Of a stretch of 64,000 nucleotides of DNA, positions 52,470-59,191 are shown one piece after another. Source of the stretch: Pedobacter petrophilus (GTDB lineage Bacteria; Bacteroidota; Bacteroidia; Sphingobacteriales; Sphingobacteriaceae); assembly GCF_009674725.1 (NCBI RefSeq), contig NZ_WKKH01000001.1:62001-126000 (forward strand), in the 5' to 3' direction. The position numbers were made by a program, and so were the translations under genes. Below the pieces are notes generated by a model. The model made no database searches, was not told where the DNA came from, and saw only the letters and a list, made by a program, of their open reading frames with translations. Positions within the stretch are counted from its first letter, which is position 1; each line of letters begins with the position of its first letter.

Positions 52470-52504
52470 GCCGTGAGTGCTAGTTACACTCACGGCTTTT
52501 ATTT
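52470..52504 (+). terminator. Intrinsic terminator after GH3
   Basis: Perfect 10-bp stem GCCGTGAGTG/CACTCACGGC, seven-base loop, TTTTATTT. The T run serves the + strand only; it lies between convergent genes. Confidence 0.88.
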
Positions 52505-52508
52505 CACC

Positions 52509-53594
52509 TTAATTTAAGGTAGCTATTCCCAGCTTTTCGGCAAGCTCATTTAAGTCTTTTACTACGACATCAATCAAAGGGATTCCCGAAACTTTTCGTT
52601 CCTGCTCAAATTCGTACTCAGGTTCGCCTGGAATAATGACTTTCTTATTAGGATCAATTGTTTTTGCACTTTTAAAGCGCTCTACCCAATTGTCGAGGTG
52701 ATTTTTAAAGTCTGCCGCCGGACGAAATCCATCTACCCGCATAGCGCCGAGAAAGTGACCCAGGCCTTCCCCTACAGGGTTTGCTGAGGGCTCGAGGAAA
52801 GCCACAAAAGGCGGAACCCAAGGGCCGTAGTTTGCACCAGAAAGCACAGCTGATAAAATATCAACTGTAGCACTTAAGCCGTATCCTTTATGACTTCCAT
52901 GATCTTTATCGCTCCCAAGCGGTAACAAAGAGCCACCGTTTTTTAATTCATTTGGATCAGTAGAACTATCTCCGTTTTTATCCTGAACCCAGCCGTCTGG
53001 AATGCTTTTATTTGCACGTTGTGCGATTTCTAACTTTCCATTTGCTGCTGCTGCGGTAGCCATATCTACAATTACTGGTGGATATTTCCCTGCCGGAAAA
53101 GCGTAACACATCGGGTTGGTACCCAATAATCTTTCATTTGCATAGGTTGGCGCTACCAATGGGCTCGCATTGGTCATGCTAATTCCGATCATGTCTTTTT
53201 CTACTGCCATTAACGCGTGGTAGCCTGCAATACCGAAGTGATTAGAGTTTTTTACCGAAACCCATCCCGTACCATATTTCTCTGCTTTTTCTATCGCTAC
53301 CTGCATGGCGAAAGGGGCTACCACCAAACCTAAGCCAGCATCACCATCGATAGTTGCCGTAGTAGGCGTTTCGTGTACGATTTTGATATTTGGCGTAGCA
53401 TTGATTCTTTTCTTCTCCCACAAACGAACATAGCCGCTTAATCTCGCTACTCCGTGAGAATCGATTCCACGTAAGTCGGAACGAAGGAGAACATCTGTAG
53501 CCAAAGTTGCATGCTCATCAGAACAGCCCATTTTCTTAAAAACATTGAAAGTGAAAGTTCTGAGGTGAGATTCTGTGAAAGTGATGAAGTTCAT
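52509..53594 (-). CDS. Ldh-family NAD(P)-dependent 2-hydroxyacid dehydrogenase
   Basis: 361 residues. Malate/L-lactate dehydrogenase family (not the Rossmann MDH type); oxidises a 2-hydroxy acid such as malate, lactate or ureidoglycolate in the cytoplasm. Family words: LLRSDLRGIDSHGVARL with the catalytic His, KNSNHFGIAGYHA, LLGTNPMCYAFPA, and KGYGLSATVDILSAVLSGA. Same strand as BshC upstream, with a purine-rich spacer of 165 bases between. Substrate not resolved. Confidence 0.88.
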   Translation of the reverse strand: MNFITFTESHLRTFTFNVFKKMGCSDEHATLATDVLLRSDLRGIDSHGVARLSGYVRLWEKKRINATPNIKIVHETPTTATIDGDAGLGLVVAPFAMQVAIEKAEKYGTGWVSVKNSNHFGIAGYHALMAVEKDMIGISMTNASPLVAPTYANERLLGTNPMCYAFPAGKYPPVIVDMATAAAANGKLEIAQRANKSIPDGWVQDKNGDSSTDPNELKNGGSLLPLGSDKDHGSHKGYGLSATVDILSAVLSGANYGPWVPPFVAFLEPSANPVGEGLGHFLGAMRVDGFRPAADFKNHLDNWVERFKSAKTIDPNKKVIIPGEPEYEFEQERKVSGIPLIDVVVKDLNELAEKLGIATLN

Positions 53595-53759
53595 TTTTTA
53601 AATCTGATTAAGGAATAAGGAGCAAAGAACAATGATTTATTCCTTTAAACCGGTTTCCATTTTTTATTTTTTGCTATCTATCGATTCTTTTGCCCTTTAG
53701 TCTTTATTCCTTGCTCTTTGGTTTTTATTCTTTGGTCTTTGCTCTTTTATCCTTGCTCT
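53595..53759 (-). repeat. Purine-rich (on -) spacer of repeated AAAGAGCAAGGA words
   Basis: No gene. Read on -, words such as AAAGAGCAAGGATAAA, AAAGAGCAAGGAATAAAG and AAAGACCAAAGAATAAA follow one another. Purine-rich on the sense strand of the flanking genes, as at 32578 and 38700. Confidence 0.6.
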
Positions 53760-55346
53760 TTATGGAAGCAACAAAGTAAAATCTCCACCTAAAGGTTCAA
53801 AATTTTCAATGCACGTAGAAAGAAAATCTTCTCCGTAATTTACATACATGGGCGCAATGTTTAAAGTTCTTTCCTGCATAGTTCCGTTGGGGAAAAGCCT
53901 CTTCTTAACGTTTTCAATTTGGATCAAAGCCATTTCATGCTTGCGTTTTTCGGCCCTGAATAGTTTCTTTTCGAGGTTTGCCAGCAGGTGGTTGGTTTTT
54001 TGCTTGGCCGTATCTGTAGATACCGAAAGTGTCTTATCTATTTTGTAGGCGTTAAGTTTAATCTGATCGAAGATGCTGTTTATCGCCCGGGTTTCATCAG
54101 CTAAACTCAGTTGAGCTGTCGAATTTTTTCTTACCCAAAGATTTTTTAGTTCTTCGATCGGAAGAAAAACATCTTCCAGCGAGAAACCCAGTTTATAAAT
54201 ATTTTCAGCACTTCTTTTATCAATTAATAAAGCCGAGTTACGAAGTAATAGCACTGGAAAATCTATCTGGTAATAATCAAAATTAGCTTTTAGCTGCATC
54301 CAGTAGGCTACTTCAGCACCACCGCCAATGTAGGCAATGTTTGGCAAGATAACTTCCTGGTACATAGGCCGCATCACTACATTTGGACTGAATCTTTCGG
54401 GGTGAGCATTAATCTCTGCACGGAGGGCTTCTTCTGAAAAATGAAGATCTGTATTGTTGACCGTATACTTTCCTTTTTCAAAAAGTAAACGTTCACGCAG
54501 ATCATCCTTTAAATAAAAAAAGTTGATATCCCGACCATTTACCTGCGTTTTATAGCCTAAATCTTCCAGTTCCTTTGAACTTTTATCAATGTTCTTCGCA
54601 CTGTTGTGTTCAATGATATCAGCCGTGATGATGTTTTTAAAGTGATTTTTTAAAGCTGCATCATCAGCATTAACAATAACTAACCCATATTTTTCAAATA
54701 ATTTATTGACTAAATACCGCGTAGCATCTGCCAGGTTATCATGTTCGAGATAGGCCTTTTCAACGAGTTTTGCAAGGTGTTTACCATTCCTGGAGATACC
54801 TAGGTAACCTTTGTAAGCAGTAACAGCGGCTGCAACTGTTTTGGTGCTTAACCTGCCTGTTGCGCCATTGGTTTTTTGAATCCAGCTGATGTTTTTTTCA
54901 TCAACACTGACATGGTTGATTTCTTCAAAATCATGGTCTTCTGTGGCCATCCAATATACCGGAACAAAATTTTGATCGGGATGGGCAATCTTCAGCTCTA
55001 TTGCCAGGTTTATTGCCGTTACAATCTTATAAATAAAATAAAGCGGACCGGTAAAAAGATTCAGCTGATGCCCTGTGGTGACTGTGAAAGTATTTTGATC
55101 GCCTAATAATTCAATATTTTTGGTTACCGACTTATTGGTTTTGAGGGGTTCATACTGTGATTTTAAAACGTCAACAAGTACTTTTCGATCACCAGAAAAG
55201 TTCCTGTTTTTGATTGCTTCTGCGAGGCCTTCCATGTCCGGGCGATAACTATAAAAAGGCTGTAGCGCTTCTTCGTTATTGATATAATCTAAAACCAATT
55301 TGGAGAAAGAACCGGTTTCCTGATAGGAAATGTATTTTGCCTGCAT
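53760..55346 (-). CDS. bshC: BshC, bacillithiol biosynthesis cysteine-adding enzyme
   Basis: 528 residues. Putative last step of bacillithiol synthesis, adding Cys to glucosaminyl-malate in the cytoplasm. Family words: FTVTTGHQLNLFTGPLYFIYK, FVPVYWMATEDHDFEEINHV, LPNIAYIGGGAEVAYWMQLK and the coiled-coil stretch at about 435-490. Implies the cell uses bacillithiol as its low-molecular-weight thiol. BshA and BshB genes are not in the window. Confidence 0.94.
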   Translation of the reverse strand: MQAKYISYQETGSFSKLVLDYINNEEALQPFYSYRPDMEGLAEAIKNRNFSGDRKVLVDVLKSQYEPLKTNKSVTKNIELLGDQNTFTVTTGHQLNLFTGPLYFIYKIVTAINLAIELKIAHPDQNFVPVYWMATEDHDFEEINHVSVDEKNISWIQKTNGATGRLSTKTVAAAVTAYKGYLGISRNGKHLAKLVEKAYLEHDNLADATRYLVNKLFEKYGLVIVNADDAALKNHFKNIITADIIEHNSAKNIDKSSKELEDLGYKTQVNGRDINFFYLKDDLRERLLFEKGKYTVNNTDLHFSEEALRAEINAHPERFSPNVVMRPMYQEVILPNIAYIGGGAEVAYWMQLKANFDYYQIDFPVLLLRNSALLIDKRSAENIYKLGFSLEDVFLPIEELKNLWVRKNSTAQLSLADETRAINSIFDQIKLNAYKIDKTLSVSTDTAKQKTNHLLANLEKKLFRAEKRKHEMALIQIENVKKRLFPNGTMQERTLNIAPMYVNYGEDFLSTCIENFEPLGGDFTLLLP

Positions 55347-55569
55347 AATTAGCGAAAGTACTGCAATTTAGGGATATTCATAAAGCTGAATAACTATTTT
55401 ACAATTGTTAAATAATTAATAGTCACATTCTATGGTTCTAGTTTTCGGGCAATAATTCGATGTCGAAGTTTGGCTTCATTAACGATTTGGTTAAAGATAT
55501 AAGATCTCAATTGGGGAACAAATATTGTGACTGTCTTAGTAGATATCAGTGAAGATTGACGGCAATGGA

Positions 55570-55699
55570 GAACGGCTTTGTGCTTGTTGGGATTAGAATC
55601 GCGTCAATTGAAATTTCGTACAAAAGCAGGGTAGAATTACAAATGCTCAATTATTTCTTCAGGCACCGCCAACTTGCACAAAACCGATGTTGGACGTTC
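55570..55699 (-). repeat. attC-like imperfect hairpin after the Mrr-like gene
   Basis: 130 bp. Outer arms GAACG/CGTTC; then, after an unequal bulge, inner arms read on - as CGGTTTTGTGC and GCACAAAGCCG (one G-T pair), a symmetric AA/AA loop, and GTTGG/CCAAC, followed by GGCGG. The layout (short end boxes with AAC/GTT, spacer, second stem, long central loop) is that of integron attC sites and of the elements at 57453 and 57704. The rest of 55347-55780 shows no gene. Confidence 0.5.
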
Positions 55700-55780
55700 G
55701 CTTTTCTTTGGATAAAATTACAGAGAAAAGTCTATTTGCTCTCCATAATAATATTGTTTCTGAAGTTCATCATTTGAAAT

Positions 55781-56494
55781 TTAAAAAGCAAAAAAGTCTG
55801 TCGCCTTAATCGTATTTCTGTCTTTTAGGCAAATCATAATGCGAATATTCATAAGTTTGGTTGTAATAATAAATGCTCTTAATGCATATTGAGGTAGCCC
55901 TCTAACCGCATATTTTGCTGTGCCATTTTTATTTAAAACTTCAAGCATTGATTCCGCATGACGTTTTGAGAAATAAATAGGGATGTGTGGGAATGGTTTG
56001 CTTGTGCCATAGTAAGAGCCGGTAGCCCTATTTTTATCATTTATTTCCATAATTGCCCAAAATGGTTCTCCTATATAGGATTCTTCGGGTATAGAAACCA
56101 TTTTTATTCTATCAGCAAACATTTGAGAAAATGTTGGCAAGTCGTCATTATCCATTAAGATAAGTCCGTGTTTTTTACCATACTCTTTTGCCCCCGATTG
56201 AAACCCGCTTTTAGAAATAAAAATACCTACAATATTTCTAAAATTATTAAGCGTATCGACAAAAATTTGTATTTCTGCTCTTTCAATGGGGCGGTTAGTA
56301 TTTTTACACTCTATTCCTACCTGATGTTTAATGCCAGATTTGTCAAATTCGTAAAATAAGTCAAATTCGTGCATTTCTCCACTGAGTCCTTGTAGTTTAT
56401 GTCTTTCCTTGATTTCAATGCCTTCATCTTTTATGTTTAAAATATGAAAAAAAATATATCTTATGTATTCCTCAAATTCCTTTCCAATATTCAT
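55781..56494 (-). CDS. Mrr-like restriction-endonuclease-domain protein
   Basis: 237 residues. The N-terminal half is a PD-(D/E)xK nuclease domain: Asp45 (HEFDLFYEF), Glu62-x-Lys64 (GIECKNTNRP) and Gln76, then SGFQSGAKEYGKKHGLILMD, typical of Mrr_cat. The C-terminal 100 residues are not recognised and may choose the target. No methyltransferase is nearby, so it may cut modified or foreign DNA by itself. Placed in the cassette-like island, on the same strand as the other island genes; AT-rich compared with the PUL genes. Confidence 0.75.
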   Translation of the reverse strand: MNIGKEFEEYIRYIFFHILNIKDEGIEIKERHKLQGLSGEMHEFDLFYEFDKSGIKHQVGIECKNTNRPIERAEIQIFVDTLNNFRNIVGIFISKSGFQSGAKEYGKKHGLILMDNDDLPTFSQMFADRIKMVSIPEESYIGEPFWAIMEINDKNRATGSYYGTSKPFPHIPIYFSKRHAESMLEVLNKNGTAKYAVRGLPQYALRAFIITTKLMNIRIMICLKDRNTIKATDFFAF

Positions 56495-56654
56495 GTTGCA
56501 TTTAAGGTTTAATACTTATCTTTGATTTTAAAATTTTCTAATATAAGGCCAATAAAAGTGACCCCCAATGCTCCGGAGCTTAGCGATGGTGGCAGCCCGG
56601 GATAAACCTTTATGCAATTTGGTAAGTCATAGAAGATTTTTGACAAACCTCCTT
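56495..56654. other. Island spacer with GC-rich block
   Basis: No gene. Contains GTGACCCCCAATG and the palindrome GCTCCGGAGC at about 56559-56581, unlike its AT-rich surroundings. I could not fold it into the hairpin form seen at the other island junctions; it may be a decayed element or the end of a lost insertion sequence. Confidence 0.4.
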
Positions 56655-56828
56655 TTAGCGGTTCGTGCTATTACCCATATAAGGCTTAGGATTTGTCCTT
56701 ACATTAGGTGTCACAGATTTTTTCTTACGTATTTTTAGAAAATCGCTGAATTCTTTTTCTTCTTTTTCTGTCAAAGTTTTGTTTACGAATACAAAGTCTT
56801 TGTCGTCCATCTTTTTGAAATTTATCAT
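56655..56828 (-). CDS. 57-residue charged protein coupled to the GNAT-like gene
   Basis: Starts with an ATG that overlaps the stop of the upstream gene (ATGA), and runs 57 codons. The peptide is strongly charged: DDKDFVFVNKTLTEKEEKEF then a KIRKKK basic patch. The four-base overlap and shared strand suggest one functional unit with the GNAT-like protein, as for toxin-antitoxin or enzyme-adaptor pairs. I recall similar DFVFVNK-LTEKE small proteins in Bacteroidota but cannot name a function. The stop lies in CGCTAA. Confidence 0.7.
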   Translation of the reverse strand: MINFKKMDDKDFVFVNKTLTEKEEKEFSDFLKIRKKKSVTPNVRTNPKPYMGNSTNR

Positions 56829-57358
56829 AACTTAAAATCTTTAAAATATCTAGTAGCCAAAATAAATGCTTCTTTAGTATCGATAAACATTCTGTTCCCA
56901 CCATAAATCTTGGCACCCAATGTCTCCTGGTAATGGGAAACGAGTTGGGTTTTGGCTACAAAGGAAACAACTCCGTCGTAATTTAGTTCGAATGCGGTTT
57001 TACAGCAAAAGGCAATTAGATTTCCGGCAACCCCTTTATAAAGCTTGTTCTTTCCTTTGTTGAACTTTGCACTCTCAATTAGGTTCATAAAAATATGGTC
57101 GCCAGTGTCGGTAAAGCTTATAAGTCCCTGGATGATGGCTAAATTGTTAACTGTTGTCAATTTAGAAACCTGCTTAGCTTCATTCTTTAACTCATTCTGC
57201 CAGTCAAATGCCCACTCGCTCTTCTTAATAATCTTGGTATCAGATGCCGTCAATTTCATAATTGACGTATCAAACACTTCACCTGAAATTGCATTTTCAA
57301 TAGAATTTGTAAGCTTGTCAATTACAAAATCGAATTCCGTTGTCTGCTGCTCTTTCAA
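56825..57358 (-). CDS. GNAT-like acetyltransferase-fold protein
   Basis: 177 residues from a TTG at 57358; the next ATG is at residue 34 and would drop the family's conserved N-terminus (DKLTNSIENAISGE). The core matches a GNAT-like group seen in Bacteroidota: IQGLISFTDTGDHIFMNLIE, then NKLYKGVAGNLIAFCCKTAFEL with the pantetheine-loop-like KGVAGNLI, and KTQLVSHYQETLGAKIYGG. Substrate unknown. Coupled to the 57-residue gene by overlapping stop and start, so a toxin-antitoxin role is possible but unproven. Confidence 0.65.
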   Translation of the reverse strand: MKEQQTTEFDFVIDKLTNSIENAISGEVFDTSIMKLTASDTKIIKKSEWAFDWQNELKNEAKQVSKLTTVNNLAIIQGLISFTDTGDHIFMNLIESAKFNKGKNKLYKGVAGNLIAFCCKTAFELNYDGVVSFVAKTQLVSHYQETLGAKIYGGNRMFIDTKEAFILATRYFKDFKL

Positions 57359-57452
57359 TACACTAATTTACGAAAAATTAAGGTTTAATCAAGTGCTATT
57401 TGTCTTTTGCTAATAGGGTATACACTTTGGTGAGTGTATGTGAAACATGATC

Positions 57453-57561
57453 GCTAACGGTTTGTTACTGGGCTAAATGTTCATTCGGAGCACTACGCTT
57501 TCTTTAACCACAAACTGTCTGCGTAGCACGAAACCCCGCCTATTGCAAATGTGCTGTTAGC
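57453..57561 (-). repeat. attC-like imperfect hairpin 2 of the island
   Basis: 109 bp bounded by GCTAAC (57453-57458 on +) and GTTAGC (57556-57561). Inner pairing is imperfect (TTTGCAATAGGC against GCCCAGTAACAAA), with a further central stem CTACGC/GCGTAG; on - the left arm ends in GGCGG as in the other elements. The stop codon of the 45-codon ORF lies inside the GTTAGC box. Confidence 0.5.
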
Positions 57562-57694
57562 AGCTGTAATTCTCTTCGATTCTACTGTCATCTACAACAC
57601 GTCTTGAACAAAAGTTAAAACACTTTAGTTGGTCAGAATGGTCAAAGCAAGGTAAATATTTTCCAATTTTAATTATGTCGTTTTGTGTCGTCAT
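57557..57694 (-). CDS. 45-codon ORF between two attC-like hairpins
   Basis: Reading on -: ATG ten bases after a GTTAGC box, 45 sense codons, and a TAA formed by the next GCTAAC box. The peptide (start MTTQNDIIKIGKYLPCFDH) has four Cys and no hydrophobic stretch. It may be a small cassette gene or the tail of a larger decayed one. No homologue recognised. Confidence 0.4.
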   Translation of the reverse strand: MTTQNDIIKIGKYLPCFDHSDQLKCFNFCSRRVVDDSRIEENYSC

Positions 57695-57703
57695 ATTATA
57701 TCT

Positions 57704-57822
57704 GCTAACAGTTTACGGCTTGGCGATGTGGCGGAAATCGTTCAGTTTTGCACAAAAGTTCAATCGAAGAACTGCCGTTGAATTTAGCACTAAAACCGCC
57801 ATTTTGCCAAGCTGTTGTTAGC
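57704..57822 (-). repeat. attC-like imperfect hairpin 1 of the island
   Basis: 119 bp bounded by GCTAAC (57704-57709) and GTTAGC (57817-57822). On -: arms GCTAACA/TGTTAGC, unequal bulge, GCTTGGC/GCCAAGC, internal loop, GGCGG/CCGCC, long loop. Starts 14 bases after the stop of the HEPN-motif gene. Bulged two-stem form as in integron attC sites, though the end boxes do not match RYYYAAC/GTTRRRY exactly. Confidence 0.55.
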
Positions 57823-57835
57823 TATAGTTTTATTT

Positions 57836-58975
57836 TTAATATGGTATATCAAACGGCGAAATGTCAGGTGGTACTAATCTCACTAATTCGTCAGTCAACA
57901 TAGCGTAAGTTCCAATTAAAACAGCACTATTAATAGCGTGTTGTTGCATAATAACTGAAAACATTTTCTTTAGAGGATTTTCCTCTGATTTTTTTCCAAG
58001 ATATGAGTGCGGTTGCAAATCTGAAATTCCTTTCTTGTGTAAAATTCCTGTTCTATGGTTATTTAAACTATCCAAACTCTCTGAGCTAATAAAGTTAAAC
58101 ACAAATTCGTAATAAAATAACTCCTTTACTCGTTGCGGAATATCTTTTATTAATGCATCAATTTTTGATTTGTGAGTTTTTTTTGTTTCTAGATTTTTAA
58201 TTCCAAAGGTCAAGCCAATTATTACAATAGTTTTTTCAATTGAGGCTTTTAAATATGCAAATATTGTTTCTACTTCACTTATTGATGAAAGTTCTGCTTT
58301 AATTAATAAAGAATTTGACTTGTTCTTTTCTGCATAATCAATTAGATATACGAGTTCGTGAAGAGATAGTGCAATTTTTTGTTGAATAAATTGAAGCTCA
58401 TATATGTATGAAATCAAATCGTCAGCATTAGGAAAATTTGCTTTTCTAATTTCATTAAAAGCAAATGCAGAATGAATATCCACGTAATGTATAACTGAAG
58501 TTACAGGTATTTTTACAACCATTGGATGTAATAAAACACATATAAATTCGGCCCTTTTTGCAATACTTATATGAAGTGAATTTGAAGTTAGTCTTCTGTG
58601 ACTTGTCCTAATTAATATAGTAAGTGCATCAAGGCTTTCTGATTTTTTCTTATCAAATTCTGTCAAATCTTCTAAATTCCAATGTTGAGAATTGTGCCAA
58701 GAATTTATTTTAAAAAGACCTTCATTATAATCTGTTTCATAACCATATATTGCTTGATTAAGAGTTTCTTTACTTGCCGTTTGAATTAAATCTTCCGATG
58801 GTATCCAATTAAAAGTGAAAATACTTTTAATCTTAGTATTTAAAGTTTCCTTTCTCCAAATATTAGCAGAGTTTACATAAGCAATTGTTGAACCTTTTTG
58901 TTTTACAGTACCTAAAAATATTCCAATTTCTGGTTCTTGTCTAAAAATGTGCTTAATTAAGAAGTTTGACAGCAT
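57836..58975 (-). CDS. Hypothetical protein with HEPN-like Rx4H motif
   Basis: 379 residues, not recognised overall. The C-terminal third is helical and carries NNHRTGILHKKG: Arg308 and His313 fit the Rx4-6H motif of HEPN domains, which in many defence and toxin proteins is an RNase site. The N-terminal half has no motif I can name. No signal peptide or clear membrane segment (the stretch TIVIIGLTFGI at 249-259 is short). AT-rich. First gene of the island in transcription order; a lone GTTAGC box on - lies 22 bases upstream (58997-59002). Confidence 0.5.
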   Translation of the reverse strand: MLSNFLIKHIFRQEPEIGIFLGTVKQKGSTIAYVNSANIWRKETLNTKIKSIFTFNWIPSEDLIQTASKETLNQAIYGYETDYNEGLFKINSWHNSQHWNLEDLTEFDKKKSESLDALTILIRTSHRRLTSNSLHISIAKRAEFICVLLHPMVVKIPVTSVIHYVDIHSAFAFNEIRKANFPNADDLISYIYELQFIQQKIALSLHELVYLIDYAEKNKSNSLLIKAELSSISEVETIFAYLKASIEKTIVIIGLTFGIKNLETKKTHKSKIDALIKDIPQRVKELFYYEFVFNFISSESLDSLNNHRTGILHKKGISDLQPHSYLGKKSEENPLKKMFSVIMQQHAINSAVLIGTYAMLTDELVRLVPPDISPFDIPY

Positions 58976-59135
58976 ACTTGGTTTCTAAAAAATACAGCTA
59001 ACTCCCAAATATACGCAACCAAGTTTCGTTTTTAAACACTTAAAACGAATATAAACGTTTAAAATCTTTTAGATAAATTAAAATTATTTTGGGCTGGTAT
59101 AAAACTAAGAACTCAATAAACTTAAGGATTTCTAA

Positions 59136-59169
59136 ACAAAAAAGCCCTCCCGATTTTTCGGGAGGGCTT
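59136..59169 (-). terminator. Intrinsic terminator after DEAD-box helicase
   Basis: Twelve-base-pair stem AAGCCCTCCCGA/TCGGGAGGGCTT, four-base loop, T run on -. Starts 23 bases after the helicase stop. Confidence 0.92.
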
Positions 59170-59191
59170 GTAAATATTTTGTGTTAATGAT

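Noticed and set aside
55556-55777. 73-codon ORF on +
   Set aside because: Lies across the imperfect inverted repeat 55570-55699, has no recognisable features and runs against the island genes.
56555-56600. Terminal inverted repeat of an insertion sequence
   Set aside because: Only one end-like block (GTGACCCCC, TCCGGA) is present, with no partner end and no transposase.
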